Positions 10,457 through 20,212 of a stretch of DNA of 22,865 nt are shown here, piece by piece. Each line of letters starts with the position of its first letter. The first letter of the stretch is position 1. The DNA is from Sporodiniella umbellata (Eukaryota; Mucoromycota; Mucoromycetes; Mucorales; Rhizopodaceae). The position numbers and the translations under genes were made by a program. Below the pieces are notes generated by a model. It was not told the origin of the DNA. It saw nothing but the letters and a program-made list of their open reading frames with translations, and ran no database searches. The stretch spans positions 1-22,865 of the forward strand of contig JAIXMR010000178.1 in assembly GCA_025677835.1 (NCBI GenBank), read 5' to 3'.

Positions 10457-12470
10457 ATGAGAAAAGCTGTAAGACAACGTTTTTCAGCAGAAGATTGCTT
10501 CAATCTGACTAAAGCTATGGTTTTTTATGAGTATAGTTTAACAAAAAGTCTTCTCGCATTGGCATACCGATCGAAATACCAGTAGCTGTAAGATTTATCT
10601 GATGTAACAAAGAGACAATAACCTGTTTTGTTTTAAGCCTATAACTCCAACAGAAAGATATAATAAAAGACCCAAAAGAAAAAGTTTGGATAGAAAAGAG
10701 GAGGATGCAAGAGAAGAAGAGAGAGTAAAGAAAATAAGAAGTCTGTTTTATAACAATGGCGACGCAGTAAGCTCATTAATTGTGAGTGAGGAAAAAGATA
10801 GCAGGAAAGGAACTAATCACAATGTCAAATTAATACTCATAGGTGGAAGATAAGCACAAAAGTTTTACAAAGCCTAGACCAAGACGATTTGAACATTTGG
10901 GTCTTTTAGGGACAACTAGAGAGGTTATTTGAATCATCGTTCGTCTTTGTAGAAACTAACTTCACTACAAAAAAGGAACCGAAGACTGTAAGTGTCTTGG
11001 ACTTAGATTATATCGATACAGACAAAGCCAAAAAAAAAAGGAGAGAAGATTTGGAGGCCATCGATCAAGATAACCCTGATACAAGAACCAAAAAAAGAGT
11101 ACGACAACTTCCTTCTTTCAGTGACGGAGAGGACGAATTAGATGCAGATGAGTACCTTCATGAGCCGAAAGCAACCTCCAGCGTATCCTTACTTTCTAAG
11201 ATGAAACCGAAAGTGCTATCTTTATTGTCATCAGAAGCCAAAAGCGTAGAAAAACAGACCGACTTTAAAAAAGTAGATAGACAACCAGGACCAAGCAGAA
11301 CAATCAAATCATTCGACTGGAAGGAAAGGTTAAAGCGCTCAGTAACAGATCGCAATGAGTCCGATAAAAACAGCCGTCAAAGCGAAATCCGTGTGACAGA
11401 AGACATTGATACAGCTACAACAGAAAAAGGCAATCATCACACTAGTGGAGAGGAATTGTCGAGTGGTCTGAAAGGGTGGTTTAGATCTAGAGAGAAAAGC
11501 CTTTTAAGAAGAGAAACGAAAGATACAGACAAAATAAAAAAAAACAAATCACCACCAAAAGATCCTATACTGAAAAAAGAGCAATTTTCGTTTTTCGACA
11601 GCGATAAGCATATTCTTATGTATCCGTTTTCTGGCCCAAGACAACATACTGTTCTCTGGGGAGATGCAGAAAGGCTGAAAGAAGATAGATATTTGAATGA
11701 TACAATCATTGATTTATATCCTAGAATATGGAACGAGCAATATCCAACAAACAAAATACATGCCTTTTCAAGCTTTTTCTTTGCCAAACTTAAAGATTGT
11801 CATACAGACAACGATTTTAAGTTACTAAGCAAGTGGACAAAGGGCACTAACCTTTTTGAAAAAGATTTGCTGATAATACCCATAGCAGAAAATCACCACT
11901 GGTTTCTTGCCCTAATACTAAATCCTGGCGCATGCGTACAAACGAGATCTGACGATACAGAAAAACATACCAGTGGGCATTTAAACAGGCACAAGTACTG
12001 TAGTAGCTTTTCTTGAGATTTTATAACTTACATTTAATAGATCATACATTATCGTTGTAGACTCGCTTGGTGGAAAACAAAGACATGTTCGTAAAAGCCT
12101 AACAAATTATTTATCCAGAGAAGCTCAAGAGAAGCTTGGTGTAGCCAAAGACGATTTTTCTGCGCCTGAATTTGTATCAATCAGCTCCCCATTACAAGAC
12201 AACTACTACGATTGCGGAGTTTATAGTTTGTATACTATGCATAGCCTGTACAAGAAAACAGACAAAATGTTTACTTCGATTTATGAGAAAAAAAGTATTG
12301 TAAGTACAGCTTTTTGCTTAGTAGGATTGTTTCTAATAAGATGCGTATTTTAGATAGATGATGACGAAGAGATGCAGCAACTCAAACTCAAGAACTATCG
12401 AAGAACTCTATCTAAACTGCTAACGGAGAAAGCCAAAGAATATGCGACTTTCAAATCGCGCAGTTTATAA
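10457..12470 (+). CDS. Ulp2/SENP6-7-like SUMO-specific cysteine protease (C48), about 555 aa
   Basis: Model: exons 10457-10468, 10537-10587, 10638-10781, 10910-11994, 12041-12299 and 12354-12470; the phases agree and total 556 codons. The 3' half is firm. In model numbering, the catalytic domain runs from about 303 to 530, starting at HILMYPFSG. It contains LNDTIIDLYPRIW, then ENHHWFLAL with His399, VVDSLGG with Asp438, and QDNYYDCGVY with oxyanion Gln483 and nucleophile Cys489. This is the full His-Asp-Cys/Gln set of C48 peptidases, and the FEKDLLIIPI context is Ulp2/SENP6-7-like. Such enzymes trim poly-SUMO chains in the nucleus. The first 300 residues are charged and low-complexity, with basic clusters such as KRPKRK. 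A loop of about 20 residues (after NPGA) lies between His and Asp, shorter than I recall for SENP6/7. The 12-nt first exon and the 128-bp third intron are tentative; the intron at 11995-12040 uses a GTACTG donor. An AATAAA follows at 12853. Confidence 0.8.
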
Positions 12471-13349
12471 TAACTTGCTATCAACATTCCCTTGACATTA
12501 TCATTCTTATTCCATACCTTACTATTTTCGATCATTTCATTCTCTCTTTTTTTTACTTGAGCTAATATTCCTTATTTCTATCAAAGAGTATATATACTCT
12601 TTGATCAATCCAACTAATAAACATCGGCAAATTATCACTCAAAGTATTTCCTCTAGACTATCCATATACTCTTTTCTCTTTTACTTGTACTTGATGTTTT
12701 GTCTCACTCTTACTCAACTTCTTTTTATACAAGCTCTAGTACCCGGAAGTTTCATTACAAGTCCTTAACGCTGTACTTCTCGCTTTCGTAGTTGTAGCAA
12801 TCTAAGCTTGTTCCTTTTTCTTGCTTGAAGTTATAACTTTGTACAGTTCTTCAATAAAACATAGCCTGTTTTGTAGTAAATAGAGCGATTTAGAGAATTG
12901 AAAACATTCCAGCAAATGTAAAACATTTAGCGGCTACATTAGTAGCAGTAAGTTACAAGATACCATATAAGACCTTTTTTCGTTGCCTTATCGAAAGAAA
13001 GTTTGGACTTAATTAAAAACAAAGAAAAACGATTGGTAGCTTATTTAGTTCATGAGTTTTATTTTTTTTTTAGCTTTTAAGGCTGTCTGTAAACTGAAGT
13101 GTGTGAAAAAGAGCTGTACTATAACTTTAAGAAGCAGCCCATAAAACGATAGCTGTTCAAAACTATATTGTGTAAGCTAAAAACAAGCTAAGTGTTGTTT
13201 TGTTCCAGACTAATAGTACTATTTGTAGGATGAATTTATTATTTAAGTATAGGTGTTTGTTTAAATGTTTTATTCTGTATTTAGAGTAAAGAAGCGAGGC
13301 ATTTTTTTCAACAAACAATGCTCCTTTCGTGTGTTTCTACTAGTCTACT
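12471..13349. other. Convergent intergenic region
   Basis: About 880 bp between two converging 3' ends, the SUMO protease (+) and cyclophilin H (-). It holds an AATAAA for the protease (12853-12858), the reverse-strand AATAAA for cyclophilin H (13269-13274, 76 nt after its stop), and a perfect 26-bp palindrome (12580-12605). The stretch 12470-12740 is pyrimidine-rich on the plus strand. No further gene seen. Confidence 0.6.
12580..12605. repeat. Perfect 26-bp palindrome
   Basis: The half-site atcaaagagtata is followed at once by its exact reverse complement, with no spacer. It lies 110 nt after the SUMO protease stop, in the 3' region shared with cyclophilin H. Unlike the T/A tracts it is not homopolymeric. 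Confidence 0.8.
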
Positions 13350-14155
13350 TTACATCTGGCCGCATTCTGTAAAACACAAAAAAAATTAGAGGAAACTAAA
13401 GACAGACACATATGTAGACTGATCGGTTACCTGTAATCTTCACAGGGAACTTTGGTCGGTTATTGGGTCCAGTAGATACATTTTCTAAATGTTTGCATCA
13501 GTAATAAATACACGGATTCTTGAAAGACATACCAATTTTACGCAGTGTTAATAATCCATCAATTAGCCTTCCAAATACAACATGCTTTCCGTCCAAAAAG
13601 TCACAGGTATCGCAAGTAATAAAAAACTGACAGCCGTTAGAGTTAGGTCCAGAGTTGGCCATTGATAACAACCCAGCACCAGTGTGCTTTTCAACGAAAT
13701 TCTCATCAGGAAATCGATCACCATATATACTCATTGCACCAGTACCGTCTCCCTTAATAAAGTCGCCACCTTGAACCATGAAGTCTTTGATTACTCTAAA
13801 AAGCTTTAAGTATCACAACAAAACCTTTTAAATTCTAGCCTTACCTATGAAAGACACAATTCTTATAGCCTTGAGGTACTCCATTTCTCCTATCATTCGG
13901 CCAAATCAATACATGGTAATTGATTTCCAAAACTCATTTCTTACTTATATTCTCCTGTACACAGCTGTCTAAAATTTTCTGCAGTTTTGGGCGCAATGTC
14001 AGAGAAAAGCTCCATTTTCATACGGCCTACTGGAACATCACCAATCGAAATATCAAAAAAGACTACAGGTCTTTCCACTTGGCCGCCTAAAACGATTAAA
14101 AAACGGGTTTTAAGTAAAACTAAATGAGCGCAGAGGTTTTACTTTTTTTCTCCAT
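13350..14155 (-). CDS. PPIH: Cyclophilin H, spliceosomal peptidyl-prolyl isomerase, 177 aa
   Basis: Six exons on the minus strand: 14155-14143, 14086-13945, 13889-13845, 13795-13533, 13484-13431 and 13366-13350. The five introns are 48-64 bp, all GT-AG with matching phases. The product is 177 aa, the length I recall for human cyclophilin H. It has the H-type N-terminus ([11 protein letters not shown]), [56 protein letters not shown] and a [10 protein letters not shown] tail ending ECGQM. Catalytic Arg67, Phe72 and Gln75 are present. Known role of the family: the isomerase binds Prp4 in the U4/U6.U5 tri-snRNP. The position equal to CypA Trp121 is Phe133 (CDFLDGK). The first exon encodes only four residues and one base. 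A reverse-strand AATAAA lies 76 nt after the stop. Other cyclophilin classes fit less well at both termini. Confidence 0.95.
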
Positions 14156-15484
14156 TTCTTTAAAAATTTGATAAAGCAGACTGTATGTCTAGTCGAAGCT
14201 TTATTTTAAGTACAAGAAAATAAAGGGTTTTTATTGGACGCTTTTAAAATACCGACGCAAACTTTTGTCGCTCCTAAAAAGTACAGTTGGAGAACTGCTA
14301 AAATGATCGTACGGCAGCTGTTTCCCTAATCTAAAATCTAATCGTAGTTTGACTCAAAAACTAAGTAGTGTCAATATACTAGAAAAACAAGAGTTGCAAA
14401 ATAGCATTTAGCACAAAATTTGTACGTTTAAATCCAAACAATACAAGTCACTACACTTCACAGAGAGAGACGTTTTAAATTTTCATATCAGTGGGCCAGC
14501 CATGTTATTCTTAGCATCCTACTTCTTTTTTTTTTCTTTTTAATTTTGTAGAATAAGACAGAATATTACGATATAGTGTTGGTTTTAAATAATGAGATTT
14601 ATTAAAACGATATGTAATGACTGAGATATAATAGTATTTAGCATTGCTAGTAAATTTGGTACAAGTATTACTGTCGTTTTAGTATAGTAATAAAATCTGT
14701 GCTGCCTTTAGAGATATAGTTTTTTTTCTGTTAAACATTTTATTTATATATATCTATTTTATAATAAACCAAAACGTCAATCATAGGTATATCAAAGTTT
14801 AGGCATTTGTTGAGCTCTCAAAATATATTATTAGCTCTTTAAAGATGTTGTTGCTTTTTTCTAATAAACATTTGTTATGAAGAAAATATTGAAAGCATTC
14901 TAATATACAGCCTTTGTTTTTAAAAGACTTCTAGCGTCAAGGGGGATTTTTTTTTCGACAAGATTTTAGCGTTTAGCGTAAGCAAAGCTTTCCAAAGAAT
15001 CTGTACACTACATCCATACAATATTGTTGTTTCTACCTACAGGATACTTTTTTTTTTTTTAAAAAAAAACTAGCATTACTAAGTTTACTAATTGTATATC
15101 ACCTACTTATCCATGAATGTTTGAGCAGAAAAACAAGGGCTCAAACCTATACCCAATGCAAACTGCTGTCATTCCTTTTTTTAAGTACTTGTGCAAGCAG
15201 ATGCACCTTTTTACAATTACTAAAGGCAAAAAAGGAGAATATCAAGATCTAATCAAGTCGGTAGGCATTTTAAGGTATATGGCATCGTTGTCATACATTA
15301 ATGTAGTACTTTTATGCTAATAATTTATTGGGATCACATATTTGGGTTCTTTTCTTCAGAACACTGACGACTATTGGAGGTAAAAATAACCAACAATACG
15401 CACAAACTGCAATTGCTCACATAAGTTACTTCAGTATTCGACTTGGTCCCCATTGTATTATAACATACTATAACGAACCCTGCC
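14156..15484. other. Divergent intergenic region
   Basis: About 1.3 kb between the start codons of cyclophilin H (-) and the double-psi beta-barrel gene (+). It contains a T-run/A-run tract at 15048-15069 and an isolated 67-codon frame at 15117-15320 (+) that I do not recognise. The frame has no convincing promoter, splice partner or domain-like sequence. No TATA box stands out for either gene. Confidence 0.55.
15048..15069. repeat. T13-A9 palindromic tract
   Basis: Thirteen T followed directly by nine A, flanked by c on both sides. It is the only member of the family in the gene-dense half of the window. Confidence 0.7.
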
Positions 15485-16258
15485 ATGTTGCCTAATCAAA
15501 ATTCCAATCATCCTTTCGACCAAATGTCGGACGAGAGAGATCTACTCATCACACCCCCTCCCACCATTTGGACAAAATTTAACAAGCGTTTTCGGTTTGG
15601 AAAGGCATTGTTGGTAAGCCTGGGCTTTGTTGGGATAATCGCTATTACATTGGCTGTTTTGGGCGGCTTGGGTGTTTATAAAAATAGACGATACAAAGGC
15701 GCTGTTGGCGTAACCTCAATTGGCCAAACGAAATACAAAGGAGATAGCTGGGGAACTGCTTTACCAGGAAACTTCAATATGGGCGGTCAAGGAGATGGCA
15801 CTTACTATGGTAAATAATATGCACGTATTCGTTTAAAGATGCTAATAATGTGAGTTAGATCCTGGTGTAGGCTTGACTTCATGCGGTGGGCAGTTTACGG
15901 CTAGTGATTCGATAGTTGCATTAGTAAGCCTTTATATATAGCAACAGCAAAGAAAAAAAAAGTCAACTGTATGTTCGATAGAATAGCTATGATTATGGTA
16001 GTTACGCCGATCCAAACGAAAGCCCCGTATGCGGGGCATGTATTATCGTTGAAGGGCCTAATGGTAAAGCCAAGGCAACAATTCAAGATAAGGTAAAACT
16101 ACCAGTTAAAGTTAAAAAATAGAGCATTGAGTTTTATGAAAAAAAAGTGCCCGAGCACTGGATGCGGTAGAGGCTCTCTAGATCTTTCTCCAGCTGTATT
16201 TTCACAAGTAGGCGATTTCTTTTATGGCCGTATTGCAGTAAACTGGACTCACTGTTAG
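15485..16258 (+). CDS. Membrane-anchored RlpA-like double-psi beta-barrel protein, 203 aa
   Basis: Four exons: 15485-15809, 15859-15923, 15982-16092 and 16148-16258. The introns are 49, 58 and 55 bp with matching phases; the first contains a clear gctaat branch site. The N-terminal 40 residues are polar with a basic patch (KFNKRFRFGK). One membrane helix follows at 41-65. A glycine-rich linker leads to a barwin/RlpA-like double-psi beta-barrel from about 103 to 203. Marks of that fold are the GDGTYYDPG opening, SCGGQFTASD, SPVCGACIIVEG, IQDKCPSTGCGRGSLDLSP and the final WTHC. Six cysteines (117, 147, 150, 168, 173, 203) could make three disulfides. Predicted topology is type II, with the barrel outside the membrane. 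In fungi such domains occur in expansin-like, barwin-like and protease-inhibitor-like proteins acting at the cell wall. No expansin HFD motif is present, so the activity is not known. An AATAAA lies at 16327-16332. Confidence 0.88.
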
Positions 16259-16719
16259 CTGATCGCAGCTTTTTAAGAACAGGGCTCCGCTTTTTATTAT
16301 TTCTTCGTTTGTAACGACGTGTATATAATAAAATACCAAGTATAGTTTCGAGAGCTCTCTTTCTCTCTCCATTTATACAAATTCGCTCTGACTCTAAGCT
16401 AATTTGCTCACCGATGTAACCTAAAAGTTAAACATTAGTAATGTGCCATAAGGTACGACTTGTGCTGTTATATGTGGATAAAATTACATCATATGTCTTT
16501 AACAGCAAATGTACAGACAGATAATCATTATATTTTATGTACCTCTAAAAGTGGCTCTAATTCTATAGAATTTTATGATTCCACAACAAAAATGAAAAAA
16601 AACGAATTGGATTTTAGGACTGATAGTCGCGTCTAATTGGTTATGGTATGAGTTAAACCATTTTCTTGTACTAAAGGTAAACAGTTAGGTATTTTTTATT
16701 TTGTTTTTTTCAGTAAAAA
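16259..16719. other. Convergent intergenic region
   Basis: Some 460 bp between the 3' ends of the beta-barrel gene (+) and the methyltransferase gene (-). Poly(A) signals for both are visible: AATAAA at 16327 on the plus strand and its reverse complement at 16695-16700. A 47-codon frame at 16493-16636 (+) is open but has no supporting context. Confidence 0.55.
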
Positions 16720-17377
16720 TCAAAGCACATAAGGTATCATTCTATATAAATCCGGTTTAATATTGCGCCTGCAAAATGTTTTATATGTAGCTTTACCGGT
16801 ATGTTTCGTACGTATATTGCTGATAGTCCATAGCAAAGCGGTCAAGCATCATTTGTTCCTCCGCTTGAATACGAACAAAGTATGTGCAAGTCAAAGGTAC
16901 AAAAACGATGAAAAAAAAGAGCCAATTGCCAACAACAAGGGTAAAACCTGCCCAGCTGATCAAGTAGGCGCAATAGCCAGGGTGTCGAATGGTTTTATAA
17001 GGGCCGGTTGTGCAAATGTATTGATCGTCAGTGGTAGACATGGAGCAAAGATAAAATGGGTTTGTCAGAACAGCCCAACGCATCAGCGCTAAAGCCGACA
17101 ACATGAACAATATTCCTACCATTGCTGTATAAGGAAAAGCGGTTTCCTCAGTATCGAGTAGGAATAGGTAAGCTGTTGGGACTATAGCAGTCAAAATATA
17201 AAAAATTGTCAAAAAAATACTAGTGGCTTTATCATCACTAGCAGTTTCTAACGTTGCTGTTGCTCTACGGGACTCATAGCGCCGTTCTACAAAGAAGAGT
17301 AGGGCTAACAAAGTATAACCTATTATCAGTAAAATGAGAGCCAATGTAGTCATGAGAAACAAAATGTCAAAAATCAT
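16720..17377 (-). CDS. ICMT-like integral membrane methyltransferase, 194 or 204 aa
   Basis: The main exon runs from 17377 downward. Three to five hydrophobic helices are visible (about 5-30, 52-74, 84-108, 135-166). The family signature follows: GPYKTIRHPGY at 125-135, then RIQAEEQMML at 169-178. Both belong to the isoprenylcysteine carboxyl methyltransferase / phospholipid methyltransferase-like superfamily, where they build the S-adenosylmethionine site. The substrate cannot be inferred: low similarity to true Ste14 argues for the broader family. Two ends are possible. Read straight through, the frame stops at 16793 after YETYR. If a 43-bp intron (16811-16769, GTACGA...GCAG) is removed, the product ends ...DLYRMIPYVL at 16720. 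That ending matches the YRxIPxx tail typical of the family, so the spliced end is preferred. Exons would then be 17377-16812 and 16768-16720. Confidence 0.8.
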
Positions 17378-17604
17378 ATTAGTCTAGCGGGCTTTTTAAT
17401 ACTCTATCTCTAACCTTTTTTTTAAAGGTTATTTTTACCAGCTGCTTATATGTTTCCAAAGATCACATTGTGTTGAATTATATATGTGAGATTAATTGTA
17501 CAGAAAAAAAAGCGAATTAAAAGCATACAATTCTTTTATTTGTTTATTCTTTTTAAACACAAGGAGGACATGAAAGGGGAAGAAAGTCATTATTTTCCAC
17601 CTAC

Positions 17605-18816
17605 TTAATCATAGCGGTGCTTTCTAGGAGGTGAGCGAGATCGGGATCTTCTGATGGGTGAGCGTGAGTGATGTTCTTGATCTCTGCGAGATCGTCTGCT
17701 ATAACTTTCTATAGCTCCTGCAAAGTCATCGTTGTCACGTCTATCACGTCCGTGGTGATATCTATCTCTGCGGTCAGAGTAACGACGGTGTTCTCTATGC
17801 CTACCTCCATCTCGACGGTCGGAATATTCATAGCGTTGTCGAGAGTAGTTGGGTTGAGAACGATGATGTTGTGGGCGAGATTGCTTTCAGAAATGGGTGT
17901 TTAGTATGGTATGTATATAAGCAAGGGTTACAAAAACAAATACTCACCTTCATTTCTTCAATTGTATCACGGATTTTAAGGTACCCTTGATGTTGTTTAC
18001 CTTTATAATGAGCATCCAACCTATCTGAAGAATCGTGTGTAACTAAAAATGCTCCACAAACGTCGCATACCTAAATAACGGTTTTAAATAGGCTTTTCTT
18101 GTTTCTATTTATTGTCTTTTTTGTTGTACCTCCATTCGCTTTTCGGCTGGGTTGAGGCCATCTTTGTTCTTTTATTTTGATTAGGAATTAGTCCTAGGTT
18201 TCATTTTCTTTTTATATACCTCTTTGACTGCCTCTAATTCCTCTTGAAGTTTATCAACCTGACTTTGTAAATCAGTTGCTTCTTGAACACGACCCTCTTC
18301 ACCAGCTTCTTCAACTTTTTGCAATAATTCTTTAATTTTTACATCCAACAAAACCATTTTTTCTTCTCTTTCTTCTCTTCTAACCTCTAATAACTATATA
18401 CACGTAAAAACGTAAGCACATGCTTTTGTATACGCGTATATATATATAAAACCGTACTCTTTCATCAGCTTGAACATTTAAACGGCCATTTCCTTGAACA
18501 ATCTTGCGTTTCAAATCGTTTACAAGTTTGTTGAGATAGTCATAAAATTCAGCTTCGTAAGGATATTTGCTTTTGTCTGAATTCTGGTATTTGTCTTTGA
18601 GTCGATCATTATGAATCTTGTCACATGCTCCCAGATCGGACTTGGTATTGGTAAAAAGTTGGCTTGGACAAAATGCAACAAGGTAGTGTTTACATACCTT
18701 TTTATATAGATAAATAAACAGTGTGTTCTATAATTATATTGATGTATACTCACAGTTTCATCCCAAAAGTCTTTGTTATCAACGTCGACATATTGTGACA
18801 TAAGGTCTGCAAGCAT
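17605..18816 (-). CDS. LUC7: LUC7-like U1 snRNP splicing factor with RS tail, 305 aa
   Basis: Six exons on the minus strand: 18816-18754, 18697-18458, 18393-18220, 18168-18130, 18070-17948 and 17883-17605. The five introns are 51-64 bp, and every junction falls between codons. The first zinc finger is CCCH (Cys23, Cys31, Cys46, His50) within VCKHYLVAFCP...NTKSDLGACDKIH. A coiled coil spans about 105-160 (EVRREEREEK, GEEGRVQEATDLQSQVDKL). The second finger is C2H2 (Cys174, Cys177, His193, His199) within MEVCDVCGAFLV...HYKGKQHQGY. The C-terminal 90 residues are rich in Arg, Ser, Asp and His, an RS-type tail. LUC7 proteins belong to U1 snRNP and influence 5' splice-site choice. The sequence looks nearer to LUC7L3 than to LUC7L/LUC7L2, judged from memory. 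Two of its own introns use unusual GTAC donors (GTACGG, GTACAA). Two reverse-strand AATAAA copies lie at 17535-17548. Confidence 0.95.
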
Positions 18817-20212
18817 TGCCTTTTGGTAATCTAATATTCCTATTTAGCACCTAGTTCCCTGCACAATTAGATTTAAATTTTACCCATTTTTTGTTTTCTT
18901 TCGTTTTTACAAAGAAAAAAATTGAAAAAAGTAAAAAAATAAAAGGCTGCGCTTCTTAAAAAATACAATGTAAGGAAAGACTAAGTACATCCAATAAATG
19001 GCAAGCTTTTAAAGTTTGCTTGTTTTGGTAAAAATATAGTTCAGCTTTTACTGTTTTTTTTTTTCAATAAAACGCTGTTTGGCTAATATATACATTAAGA
19101 AACATTGAAAAAGCCTAAGCACCCTGTTTTTTTTTTTTTTTTTGAGAATGGTCTATATCAACTTTTAATACCCAGTATCAAAGTGTCTTTCACTATGGAT
19201 AAACAAAAAAACCGGGGATTCAACAATAGGGGAAGACAAATAGTTTATTGACTGTGAACAGTAAGCGTTTACTTGAGAATTATAAGAAAAAACCTTCAGT
19301 AGCATTTAAGAATTTTTATATATAAAACCTTATATGGTAGCGTTGTTCTTTTGGTATGTGTACGTTTTCTAGCAATACTGTCAGTGCCACAAATATTTGG
19401 ATTGTATATTAGAGCTACTCAATCTTTAAGCAAACCTTTTGCCACAACACATACATTAATATGGACTATAATCCGCAGGTTCTAGGTTGGTATGCTTAAC
19501 ATATGCAAACAAAAATGTGGATACTCCTTTGAGGGTCATTTTTAAGGAAAAAAAACTTAAGTATAGATAAACTGAAGGTAGTTCATTTTGGATGTAAGTA
19601 TTATTTGATATAGTACAAACAATATAGTTTTATTAAAAAGCTTCTTTTTTTTTTACATGAGTCTATCAAGTGACGTTATGACCTAAAGGTCAGCCCTCAG
19701 CATAATATTTGATAAAGACATTTGGACTTCAAAATGTAGGCAATTTTTTTTGAAAGACATTCTGAAATACATATTTTTTCGATGTTGGTTCACAGCCTTA
19801 TGGCTATAATATACATCCGTGAGAACATGCATATAGTATAATACATAATCAACGGCAACCTTTTTTTTTTTTTTTTTTTTTTTTCAAAGTTTGAGACCAA
19901 TTAAATCAACCAAGTCTTTTCAATTTATTTTTTAGATATCCAGCCCACCTTTGCTTGGTTTTGTTTTATAAATCCGAAGGCCACTAAGGTCTGTAAAGAG
20001 ACCATGTATTTAAAGTATTGATTGTTAGTTTATAATATACATAAGAAGGGGCACCCCTACCATTAGATGAAAGATTAAAGTGGGGGTAGGGGAAAGTAAT
20101 GTATTTAATAGTCGATCTGTAAATGAGGGGATTTTTTGGTGATGTGTGTTTTTATTAATGTCAGTATTGCTATCAATATCCCAGATTAATCTCTTTTGCA
20201 GTAGATATAAAT
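18817..20212. other. Intergenic region with long T runs
   Basis: About 1.4 kb between the start of LUC7 (-) and the 3' end of the Gdown1-like gene (-). It holds a T17 run (19127-19143), a T24 run (19861-19884) and the reverse-strand AATAAA of the Gdown1-like gene (20151-20156). The 63-codon minus-strand frame at 20025-20216 overlaps the last codon of that gene in another frame and is taken as chance. Confidence 0.55.
19861..19884. repeat. T24 homopolymer
   Basis: Twenty-four consecutive T, the longest single-base run in the window. It is likely length-variable and prone to sequencing error. Confidence 0.85.

Noticed and set aside
15117..15320. 67-codon open frame on the plus strand
   Set aside because: No domain-like sequence, splice partner, TATA box or nearby AATAAA. 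It lies between two divergent genes whose promoters explain the space.
16493..16636. 47-codon open frame (MSLTANVQTDN...) between two converging genes
   Set aside because: The amino-acid mix looks protein-like, but no upstream exon, promoter or family resemblance was found, and frames of this length are expected by chance in six frames.
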